Source of the DNA: Hypholoma sublateritium FD-334 SS-4
Lineage: Eukaryota > Basidiomycota > Agaricomycetes > Agaricales > Strophariaceae
DNA length: 17,553 nt
Direction of reading: 5' to 3'
Assembly (NCBI GenBank): GCA_000827495.1
Contig: KN817555.1
Span: 2,399 to 19,951 of the forward strand
Shown here: in pieces, positions 7,794 through 15,767 of the stretch
Numbering within the stretch: the first letter of the stretch is position 1
Layout of the letters: each line of letters begins with the position of its first letter
Made by a program: the position numbers and the translations under genes
The notes under the pieces: model-generated
The model's input: the letters and a program-made list of their open reading frames with translations, nothing else
Told to the model about the DNA's origin: nothing
The model's database searches: none

Positions 7794-8146
7794 AATAGTA
7801 ATTGCCTAGTGCCATTTTCTGGCAGCATTTGGCAAGTAGCTGAGTTTGAAAAAATCAGGAAAAAAATGGCAAGGCTGGCTTGAAGGCCTGAAAAATTTCC
7901 ACAGTACTTCAGAAATGCAAAATTGCCCAAAATATGACAATCTAAGAAAAACACATTCAGCTGTTTATTTCTTTTTCCTTAAAAATAGATTTCCACATTA
8001 CCAGAAAAGGAAATGTTCCAAAAAATAGAAAAAACCAAAAATGTAGCCTTCTTTTGGGGCTTTCTAAATCTGCCAAAATTATGTTAATAGCATTTTTCCT
8101 CCTTGAGAAAAATGCAAAACATCTGCAGAAAGCCAGCAATAAGTTT
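7794..8146 (-). repeat. Inverted repeat, right arm (pairs with 2935-3564)
   Basis: This is the reverse-complement partner of 2935-3564. It lacks about 250 bp present in the left arm. Matching blocks include TAGCTGAGTTTGAAAA, CTGAAAAATTTCCACAG, TTTCTAAATCTGCCAAAATTA and CTGCAGAAAGCCAG. The minus-strand reading preserves INIILADLES and, further on, EIFQAFK, as the plus strand of the other arm does. Confidence 0.7.
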
Positions 8147-8282
8147 ATAAATAAAAATATAAATTATTATAGAAAAATCTGAAAAAATCACCTAAAATGA
8201 CTAAATATTCACAGCTTTCTAAAAATACTAATATATTTATATTTGGTGTATTCTTTATTGAGCAATCATACTGATAGTGCTA

Positions 8283-8875
8283 TTATTCTCCTTTCCTGTA
8301 GAACAGATAAAGGTGTATCTTTATCAATTCTTGGTGGATTTCCTTCATATTTGCTAGATAGTGTGACAGTAGTACCTAGCTATGTGTTTGAGGTGTTTTT
8401 ATGCCAGATCAATCCAGTTTAATAGGTGAAAACTCTAATCTGTATTAATAGTAGGATTATTCCACTTTCCTCCAGTATAGATAAAAGTCTATCTTTGTCA
8501 ATTCTTGGGGGATTACCTTCAAATTCTTTAAATAGGATAATGGTAGTACCTATCTATATAGTTGTAATGTTTGTATAACAGATGAAGAATGTTTTGCAGG
8601 TGAAAACTTTAAAGTAGGCCACCTTCACTACCTCCTTCTGAATGATCACCCAGTTTCATGGTCAGTTCTGTTCAGATAAATATGTATTTATATGTGTTAG
8701 AAAAATCTTTAACAGGGCTGAATATGTGTACTGTGATCGCAAAAATAGCTACATTTATAACAAAGTTATTTACTAAGCAAGTAAAACAGGATTACATATG
8801 AATATCAATTGCATCTGCTATTATTCTTCCTACTGGACCTAATTCAATGGTTGAAATAGGTGACTATAGCTATTA
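8283..8875 (+). repeat. Tandem pair of the dispersed repeat, copies B and C
   Basis: Two copies lie in a row with a period of about 173 bp: B (8283-8437) and C (8456-8875). Both contain TCAATTCTTGGNGGATT, then GATAGTGTGACAGTAGTACC (B) or its diverged form (C), then GGTGAAAACT. Copy C continues to match copy A (2088-2485) as far as ACTGGACCTAATTCAATGG near 8832-8851. Minus-strand translation gives EGNPPRIDKD in both B and C. Confidence 0.65.
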
Positions 8876-9984
8876 TCTAACGCTTCAGCTTTACAGAATT
8901 TGAATATCTGCTCAAATAATTTCTCCATCAAATATCTATAAATATACACTTAAAATACTGTATTTTGGACATTGTGCAACAATTAAAATGCACTCTATAA
9001 CATGATAAACAGCATTGAAACCACCTTTAAAATGTACACAACTACAAAAAGAACAAATAAGGAATCTGACAAAAACTGACTAAGATTAATAGGCAAATGC
9101 AATGAAATGAGAAGTGATCTATCTATCACTTGGTGGTCATTCACACCAATTCACATCAAATTCACCCATTTCTAAGCAATTCTGGTCTTTATCTCCTATT
9201 TCTGATAATTTATAGAAATGTAAAATAGTATCCTGTTATGACTCAAAAATTATTGTCAATTTCTTTTTTCAATGGCCAAGCATTTGTGAGCAAATTGTTG
9301 TTTGGTTTAAAGTCTCCAACTGTATTCAAAGCCTCAGTATGTAATTGTGATGTAGTTGTATTTAATCAGTGAAATATTCTCCAGTGACAGCTGGAGATGA
9401 CATAGGGAAGAATGTACTATGTAAGGACAGCTGGATCTGCTATTAGACCTCTCGGAGTGGATTCTTTCATGCAGAAGAGTTTGAATAAAATCCATGGGTG
9501 CTTAGGTATTGATAATTTGCTCCTGATATAAAAAACGGTGAGTGTGCATTGCTATTGGGCTATTAAATAATGCCCACTAGTGCTGCTCAGAATATTTCAC
9601 AATATTCATATCCTCAGTCAACAAATGCCCAGATTTCAATACATAGTCCTGTATCTCCATATCTGCAATCAGGTTTAATCAAACTTCAAACAAACAAGCT
9701 TAATTTGGTCAAGCCTGAAATATATAAAACATGAAGGTTAATGAAATAGATAGTTATATGAAACTTAATGAAAACTATATTTATAAAGCATGCAAATTGT
9801 CTGAGCTACCATAAAATCAATAAAATTCCATAAATAGGGAATATGGTGAAACTAAATGAAGATAGATAAAATATGAAATATAATGAAATTATATAAAAAT
9901 ATATGAAATATGAAATTAAATAAATATATGAAATATTGACTACTGAAATTACAGGACAAAGCATTGAAATGCACTTCATAAGGT
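8876..9984. other. AT-rich DNA with a degenerate ATGAAAT-type tandem stretch
   Basis: No gene is visible. From about 9745 to 9945 words such as TATGAAAT and ATAAAATATGAAA recur irregularly, resembling a worn microsatellite or minisatellite. The rest is plain CpG-poor AT-rich DNA. Confidence 0.45.
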
Positions 9985-10161
9985 TGTATTGTTATATTGA
10001 GATGGGCTCCAGCCCAAAGCCTCATTTAATTGAAACTAAGTGGTAGCCACTAGTGTTTTAATAGTGATTAATATCTACAAATCAATGAGTGTGATATAGT
10101 AAGGACACATAATGTAACAAATAGATAACAAGCCATGATTTAGACCTGTATAATCAATACA
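9985..10161 (-). repeat. Probable 3' LTR of a decayed minus-strand copia element
   Basis: The 177-bp segment has perfect 7-bp inverted ends (TGTATTG at 9985-9991 and CAATACA at 10155-10161) and TG...CA boundaries. On its right it is directly preceded, in minus-strand sense, by a purine run (GATGGGGG), and about 100 bp further lies the RNase H end of a copia polyprotein on the same strand. That is the order Pol end, polypurine tract, 3' LTR. No matching 5' LTR was found at higher coordinates, so the boundary evidence is the inverted ends and context only. Confidence 0.55.
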
Positions 10162-10171
10162 CCCCCATCAT
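10162..10171 (-). other. Candidate polypurine tract of the minus-strand copia element
   Basis: In minus-strand sense ATCATGATGGGGG ends immediately before the LTR start TGTATTG. Polypurine tracts prime plus-strand DNA synthesis and sit at exactly this place. The purine run is short (GATGGGGG), so the call depends on position. Confidence 0.4.
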
Positions 10172-10252
10172 GATGGTGGAATAGAGAAAACAAAATACAA
10201 AATAATAATAATAAAAAAATGAAAGAAGAACAAGAAAAAGGTGAGAAAAAGT

Positions 10253-10462
10253 CAAATTAAAACAAAACCAAGACTGTTGTGGTGATGTTCAGATGCAGGC
10301 TAGGGAAGTGACTTCATGAAGTTATTAACGACTTGTGTCAAACAAACCATCATGCACATTCACATGGATGAAATGAAAATACACATCAATATGTTTGGAT
10401 TTAGATGAGTTGACAGAGTCAGGATTGTTGCTTTGCTTCAAGATGCTTTGGTTGTCACAGAG
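10253..10462 (-). pseudogene. Ty1/copia RNase H C-terminal remnant
   Basis: The minus strand reads CDNQSIL (from 10459), then NNPDSVNSSKSKHIDVYFHF, then HDGLFDT, and after two stops and a frame change KSLP followed by SEHHHNSLGFVLI and a stop. The order DNQ-x-(A/S), KHIDV-x-x-HFI, K-(A/S)-LP, LG is that of the end of copia RNase H, which degrades the RNA strand during reverse transcription. The first Cys-Asp-Asn-Gln holds one of the catalytic aspartates. Stops in the middle and the frame change show it is dead. It lies about 2.1 kb from the integrase remnant near 12.4-12.6 kb, the spacing expected in an intact Pol, but the reverse transcriptase is not recognisable between them. Confidence 0.75.
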
Positions 10463-10536
10463 AAGGGGAAATGGACAAAAAACTTCAAATCTAATATTGA
10501 AAAGAAAGATTTGGGTCCACAGTGTCTTTGTGATGC

Positions 10537-10790
10537 TTGCTGGATAAGCATCATGGCGCTCGGGTCTTCAGGCTGAAGGTTGGGAAGTCCTGGGAGAGAT
10601 CTAGGGCAAGCCTGAGGTGTGCACCAGGGGAGAGGACAGCAGGAGGGCTGCCCAAAGCCTATGGTGCTAGTAATGCCAGACCAGGCAGGTTCTGTGTAAC
10701 CCTCAGGAGGACCTGTTTGACCCTCAGGAGGACTGTTTCACCCTCAGAAGGGGAGCTACTAATGCAAGCTCAAGCATAGGGATTCATGGC
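10537..10790 (+). repeat. GC-rich island with a 20-21 bp minisatellite
   Basis: A block of clearly higher GC than its surroundings contains three imperfect tandem units beginning CCCTCAGGAGGAC at 10700, 10721 and 10741. A plus-strand frame of 80 codons spans it, with repeated TLRRT from the minisatellite, but it shows no domain and is probably not a gene. The island lies between the RNase H and integrase remnants, as if inserted into or having replaced part of the copia Pol. Confidence 0.5.
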
Positions 10791-12382
10791 TCCAGTGATG
10801 GTCAAGAGCAAAAGGTAAATCCATTAGCTAATACAACTGATGGGCAACATATGGACTCAGTCATGTGACTACTATCTGGCTACTGAACATGTATCTATCC
10901 ATCCAGGTCACAGACTTCTGCATGGCATAGATTTGTTCTGGTAGGGTAAAGTGACACCTTAAATAGTTCTACTATTTAAACACACACACACAAAACCTAA
11001 CACAAAGCTAATCTGCTTAAGTGCTTCTTTTAATGCGAGAGTCAGGGTTCTTTGGAAAAGTTTTGAAGTATGTTCACTCTAAGTCAATCATATAGATTTG
11101 ATTGTAAGGTGTTTTTGTATTATTTTGTTATTTGGAACTAGCACAACATATAGAGCACCAAGCGTGCTTTTCCATATGTAGAGTCCGTAGACTAGACCTT
11201 ATTAGCCTGGGAAAAATGCTCCAGCTGCAAACCTTATGATTCTACTAGATACAAGTTAGTCCCTTAAAGACTCTTGTTTTAAGTCCCAATAAACTCTCAT
11301 TTAACATTCAAATAGACCTGGATAGATGCTTTAACTGTGAACTTAAAGTCCCACTAGATACAACTATGATATTGATTAAAAAATATATCTTTTGACAAGG
11401 AGCTACAGGTGTCCACTAAAAGCTTCTACTGGTATTGCCTACTTTTCTACTACAAACAAGCCAGATATTTATATATTTCTACTACCAAGCCTTCGCCATG
11501 ATATTCTAGTATGTTTACTGGCTGTTTACTGGTTTGTGAAGGTGCTATACTTCTTGGTGCCTGGTGCTGAGTAAGCAAGCAGCTTATTTGCAATAAGCCA
11601 CATGCTTTGGAAGGGTCTCAAAGGTTCATTTTACTTGGCAGAACAAATGGGCATGTGTTTAGCTACCTGTACAGAATTTAGCTGCTTGTGCTATTTTTTA
11701 AGTTGGTTTGATGGCCATAGTTGGGCTACCAGATCTTCAGGGCACATGTGCCTGTTCTATCTTTAAATTAAGCTGCTTAACAATTAGACTGCTTCATCAA
11801 GCTAGGTAACCTCCTGCATGTCTATGCATTCTGATATTCAGTGTGGTCCTCTCAAGTTCCTGGGTAATTACAGTGAACCGTCCTGTAAATCAGATGCTGG
11901 CCTTAAAGGCCCAGTCAAAATCTATTCACTTGATTATGCTGCATAACTCTGCTGGATAGCTAGCTTAATATTTAGCCGGCATTACCAGTAGTGCTAAGAT
12001 ATTTATGATTTATAGCCTGCCAGTGTTCTATCCTGTTTTTAAAGTCAAGTCAGGTAGCTTACTTTACTCTACTGTATATCTGTGTAAAAGGTGTATTTCT
12101 TTAGGAATGTCAAAATTACACAGGTGGCCCAGCATATGTCCTATCAATGGTATCTTAAAAATCAGAAGAGAAAGAAGAAGAGAGAGAGGAAAAATAGAAT
12201 ACATTACAAGAATGCAACACACAAAGACCAGACTTTTCCAAGTGAGAGATCAGGGAAGGAGAAAGAGGAGGAGGAGAGTTGAGGAGAGTGTAGGGAATTG
12301 TGATGTCATCCTGAGGGCCAAGCAAGAGGGAGTTGTCAATAAGAGGGAAAGAAGGAGTGTGGGGAGAAAAGCCAGATTCAAG
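10791..12382. other. Unassigned DNA between copia remnants
   Basis: This is where the copia reverse transcriptase would be expected on the minus strand, but I find no YVDD-type motif or other landmark. It contains an (AC)n tract (about 10980-10993) and two diverged copies of a 55-66 bp sequence (11193-11258 and 11313-11367, sharing TAGACCT, ATGCT and ACTAGATACAA). The minus-strand frame of the integrase remnant stays open into 12155-12382 as a Ser/Pro/Leu-rich linker, seen on the plus strand as purine-rich AGAGGA repeats. Confidence 0.45.
11193..11367 (+). repeat. Diverged direct duplication, spacing about 120 bp
   Basis: Two copies of roughly 55-66 bp start TAGACCT and end ACTAGATACAA. Identity looks near 70% by eye. 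No function is apparent. Confidence 0.4.
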
Positions 12383-12640
12383 TTCATTAAAAATAATGTC
12401 GTGGGAAAACCAATACCTCCCAGCCTTATCATGGACCTTCCATCCCACACAGTCTTCCTTGTAGCCAATAAAAATAGCTGTGAAATGATGAGGGCCACCT
12501 TTCTTCCAGAGTCCATGAGGGACAAAGGATAGACTATGACAAGACTCTTTACTTGGCATACTCTGGCTGCCATCAATAATCATAATCTGTTTAGATTACA
12601 GTATCCAAACTGACTCTAATGTGAGTTATTTTGTCGTGTA
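12155..12640 (-). pseudogene. Ty1/copia integrase C-terminal remnant
   Basis: The minus-strand frame from 12583 to 12155 contains AIFIGYKEDCVGWKVHD followed by RYWFSHDIIFNE (12478-12383). This is the conserved segment at the end of copia integrase (x-FxGY-x5-GW-x-x-D ... SxDVxFxE) just before the variable linker to reverse transcriptase. Immediately upstream, in another frame, THIRVS (about 12610-12627) matches the preceding SHLRVFG motif, so at least one frameshift has occurred. After NE the frame runs through a Ser/Pro/Leu-rich linker to a stop at 12155. The catalytic D-D-E part is not recognisable further right. It lies on the same strand as the RNase H remnant at 10253-10462 and is probably the same element. 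Confidence 0.72.
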
Positions 12641-14089
12641 TTGACTACTTCCTGGGATTCCAGAGAAATTGGGAAAATAAAAGAAATGGCTATTTTCAGA
12701 TGGATTTTTGGGACCAGCTACTGACAAACAGCCAACTTTGGCCACATCCACTTTGCATCCACACGGGACAGCCGATTCAATTAAAATGATACAATACTAT
12801 ATTTCTGGCTACATATGTATTTTGCATGCTAAATGCATAATTCCTGCTCTACTGTACCATTCCGACCTACTCTTCATGCCATGTGACATGTGACCTGGTA
12901 AAGAGGTGAGACATACTTTTCATGATTGGCAAGGACGTGTGATAAGTCAAAAATTTCTTCTTTTCAGGTAAGTATGGCTTGGGTCCCAGGAATGGATTAT
13001 GATCTGGCTTTCTGAGTTGGAAATAGGTCTGAAAGCAGCTCATTTTTGAGCACTATGCAAGTGCTATAAGAAGCACAATATGTCTGTAATTGGAGTATCC
13101 ACCTTGAAGGGCAAGCTGAGAGCAACTCCCACCAATTTGTCACTCTGAGCTGTCCAAAATTATGATTCTTGACCAGTTCTTTGCATATTCTACGGAGCCA
13201 ATGAGCCAATTTTTTTGCGCCTTGAAGATGGTTGTTCAAAGTTTTAATCTTTCCTCTGTTCAAAAGATTACTCTCATTCTGTCTCTCGGAAAATATTACA
13301 CTAAATAGTCTGATGTATATTCCTGATGTTCCTTCTGACCTCATCAAGAGTTTATTCCTTCATCCAGACCTCTCTGGCTTCTGCTCCCAGCTGAGCTAAT
13401 CTGGGGGCATCCGACGCCATTTGGGGATGCAGACCATGTCAGATCATGTCTGTAGAACAACCCCCTTCTCGGAAAATATCTGCTATATACAGCCATGTAA
13501 ATTCTCAATATAGCTGATTTTTACGCTTATATCCAACTGTTTCTGATGCTGTCTGACAATTTCTGATGTATCTGAAATCCATATATTACTGCTGTATACT
13601 GCTACCTACTGACTATACCCAAGTATCTACTACCTATGCATTGTCAGGAAACCATTCATGCTGCCAGTAATTTGGGATATCTAAAGCATGGGAGTGATGT
13701 TAATGATGGGAATAGACACTCAATCAATAAACTCACTACAGCTTTGCATGAAGGGACTTATACATCTACTAAACAAAGGATCCAGGACATCATTAGTACT
13801 TGTAAATAGAAAACATTGCATGATTTACCTGCGGGACCAAGTATCCAGTACCACTGCAAGCTGTTGCGGGTGAATTTAGGTGCATATATGCGCATATAAA
13901 TTTGCATATGCACCCAGATAAGCAAAGAATCCACCATTGGAAAACCCACCACTTACTCCAGTTCAACAATGAGGACCCCACCTCACAACAGCTCCGGATA
14001 ATTTGATTCACTTAGATTATATTTAGACTTACCTCAGATAATTGTCAGGAACTGTCTTTGATTTGTCATCATGGTGATTAGCTAATACA
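12641..14089. other. Unassigned intergenic or decayed DNA
   Basis: A minus-strand frame of 116 codons (12997-13347) could be decayed integrase or Gag, judging only by position and strand; I see no diagnostic motif. Near 13390-13405 the minus strand reads TTAGCTCAGCTGGGAGC, an A-box-like word, without a convincing B box. A short inverted repeat GGTGCATAT...GCATATGCACC lies at about 13879-13913. Confidence 0.4.
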
Positions 14090-14205
14090 GAGAGAAACAG
14101 GACCTGGGGGGAAGGAGGGAAGGGGATGAGGGGAAGGAAAGAAGGGGGAAAAGCAGAGAGGAAAAGCAGGGGAGGGGAGGCATGTGGTGGTAGGAAGCAA
14201 AGGAT
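14090..14205 (+). repeat. Polypurine tract with a G-quadruplex motif
   Basis: The stretch is more than 100 bp of almost pure G and A on the plus strand. Four G-runs at 14106-14111, 14117-14119, 14122-14125 and 14130-14133, with loops of 5, 2 and 4 bases, fit the standard G-quadruplex pattern. The tract could also form triplex DNA. It lies about 400 bp upstream of the first right-hand gene; a regulatory role is not shown. Confidence 0.55.
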
Positions 14206-14501
14206 ATTTGGATGCGCATCTCTGATGCACAGCACAAAGGCTACATGATTGTGATTTGTCACGTGGGAGTCGACTTTGTGTCTTCAGTAAGTTAAGTTTT
14301 TAGAGTAAATTTCTCAAAGACATAAGACGGATAAAAATACAACAAAAATTGGACTAAGAGGTTGAGGTAGTCAGAAGAGGCTGGAAATTCTACAGTTACC
14401 TACAGAAATTGTAGTATGCCAGGGGGGCTAAATTCCAAAAAAGCAGACTGGATCGGTAAAGGGCAGAACAGCGTGGACCTAAGCAGTTCTAAGCAGTAAG
14501 T

Positions 14502-15290
14502 CAGCCCTTTGTGCAGTACAACCCGGAAGCCATTCTCACTGGGCTTCAATGATTACTCAAACATGTGTTGAAGATCTGTGCTCACAAGGATGTTGTCACT
14601 GAAGTTCTCGAACAACTCAAGCATGGGAAAGCCATTACAGATATGAAAATTGACATGACTCTACCAGTTCTGTGCAACAGGACTGTACATTGGCTCTGGA
14701 CTGCATTTACCAGGTTGAATAAGCCCGAGATCATAAAAACAGTTTATTCATAGATCATTATTGATGTATGTCAAATTTTCACTGATCTTCCTTTGTTCTT
14801 TCTCTAGGCTTGGGCAATGTGCAAAGCTGGCAATTTCAACCTTTCGTACAAAAGCTTAACCGGCCACGACATTTGTCAAGTCCTCCGTAATCTTCTGCAG
14901 ATGGACCCTGCTTTTTTTGCTGAGATCTCGCAGCCATGCTCGTGTCTGTCAGCACTCATTCTCAGCAAAGAGGAAAAGGTTCTCAAGGACTTTGAAGAAG
15001 TCCATGGTGGGCCTGACGCACCTGATGATAGTAATGTTCCACTCAATGAAGTGAATGCTCACTGTGATCAATTAGCAAATGGCATAGCTGCATTGCCGGA
15101 GAGCGCCAAGTATGTATATGTACCCGACATTGATGGGGGCTTATCATATGTTGCTGAAGCCGAAGACACCTCAACTGAGTGCATTGGGGAAGGTAATGTG
15201 GTCAACAATAGTACCACATTTTCTGGTCAGCCAAAGCACATGTGTCGCCCTAATATTCTATATTCTAGTGATAAATTTGAGAGTCATTGA
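14502..15290 (+). pseudogene. C-terminal part of an uncharacterised basidiomycete protein (two exons)
   Basis: Exon 1 is readable from about 14502 to 14741 and exon 2 from 14808 to 15290, joined in phase 0 to give NKPEIIKT-AWAMCKAGNFNL. The reading is interrupted once by TGA at 14550-14552 (LTGLQ-stop-LLKHVLKICAHKD), after which about 223 residues follow. Landmarks are ICAHKDVV, a helical segment ending in NKPEIIK, FNLSYKSLT, then an acidic region (about 14990-15200) and a basic tail with RPNILYSSDKFESH before the stop. I associate this arrangement with a protein family of mushroom genomes known only as hypothetical proteins; that is recall, not a search. The N-terminal half and any start codon are missing, and upstream DNA to 14280 shows no frame. 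It is probably a truncated, possibly mobile, gene copy. Confidence 0.5.
14742..14807 (+). other. Spliceosomal intron (66 bp)
   Basis: The donor GTTTAT is weak, but the branch-like CTGAT at 14782-14786, the pyrimidine tract and the acceptor CTAG at 14804-14807 are good. Splicing joins two complete codons and removes an in-frame TAG. A stronger donor GTATGT at 14766 would retain that TAG and insert residues that break the expected protein, so the first donor is preferred. Confidence 0.6.
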
Positions 15291-15767
15291 TTTTTGTTTG
15301 GACATACTTACTTTGACTCGACGAAGTATTCTTATATCTTGTAGAGCTGTATGAATATAATGTTTAGTATATTGTGTGTATAAACAGCCTCCAGAGCCCT
15401 TGGAAATCTTGGTGTCATGGTCTTCAAACCCTCAAAGGACAAGTGACATCAACTGAATCTCTTCTCTTCAAGTCGTCAAGTGACGCATGACAAGAAGAGT
15501 AGGTCGGAATCAAGTCGGAATGGTACAGTATTCGAGACAGGGTGAGGCCGCGAAATGTAGACCGGTGGCCGCTCTCTATATGAGCAATCCTCAATATAGA
15601 GATCGGATTTTCTGAGTTTAAATCCCTGTAGCAAAATATTCACATGGCGTTCATCTCGATTCAAGTGGGAAGTGTCTACCCTAAACAGGTCACGTTTTTC
15701 ACCTGTGGCCTGATTCCGGTGCGCGAGCGAACTTGAACAACAAGCCCCACTCACCAACAGCCCCGTA
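15291..15767 (+). promoter_or_regulatory. Intergenic region upstream of the DUF6589 gene, with a hairpin
   Basis: The 477 bp between the stop of the first gene and the ATG of the second hold no convincing frame on the plus strand. A perfect 8-bp inverted repeat CTCTATAT/ATATAGAG (15574-15581 and 15594-15601) is extended inside by GAG/CTC with one bulged base. The minus strand keeps a 113-codon frame (15476-15817) that I regard as chance in this CpG-containing DNA. No TATA box at a decisive position is visible. Confidence 0.4.

Noticed and set aside
2935..8146. A large palindrome or terminal inverted repeats of one 5-kb DNA transposon
   Set aside because: The arms differ in length by about 250 bp, are diverged, and have no defined ends or target duplication. 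Two opposite copies of one old repeat explain them better.
12005..12532. A 175-codon plus-strand frame as a gene
   Set aside because: It is the antisense of the copia integrase remnant; its Arg/Glu/Lys-rich part is the complement of the Ser/Pro/Leu linker.
12997..13347. Copia integrase catalytic core on the minus strand
   Set aside because: Position and strand would fit, but I find no HHCC or D-D-E landmarks, so it is left unassigned.
13350..13440. A second tRNA-derived element on the minus strand
   Set aside because: An A-box-like TTAGCTCAGCTGGGAGC is present, but no B box fits and no stems form.
14029..14262. Minus-strand Pro/Phe/Leu-rich frame
   Set aside because: It is produced by the polypurine tract read from the other strand.
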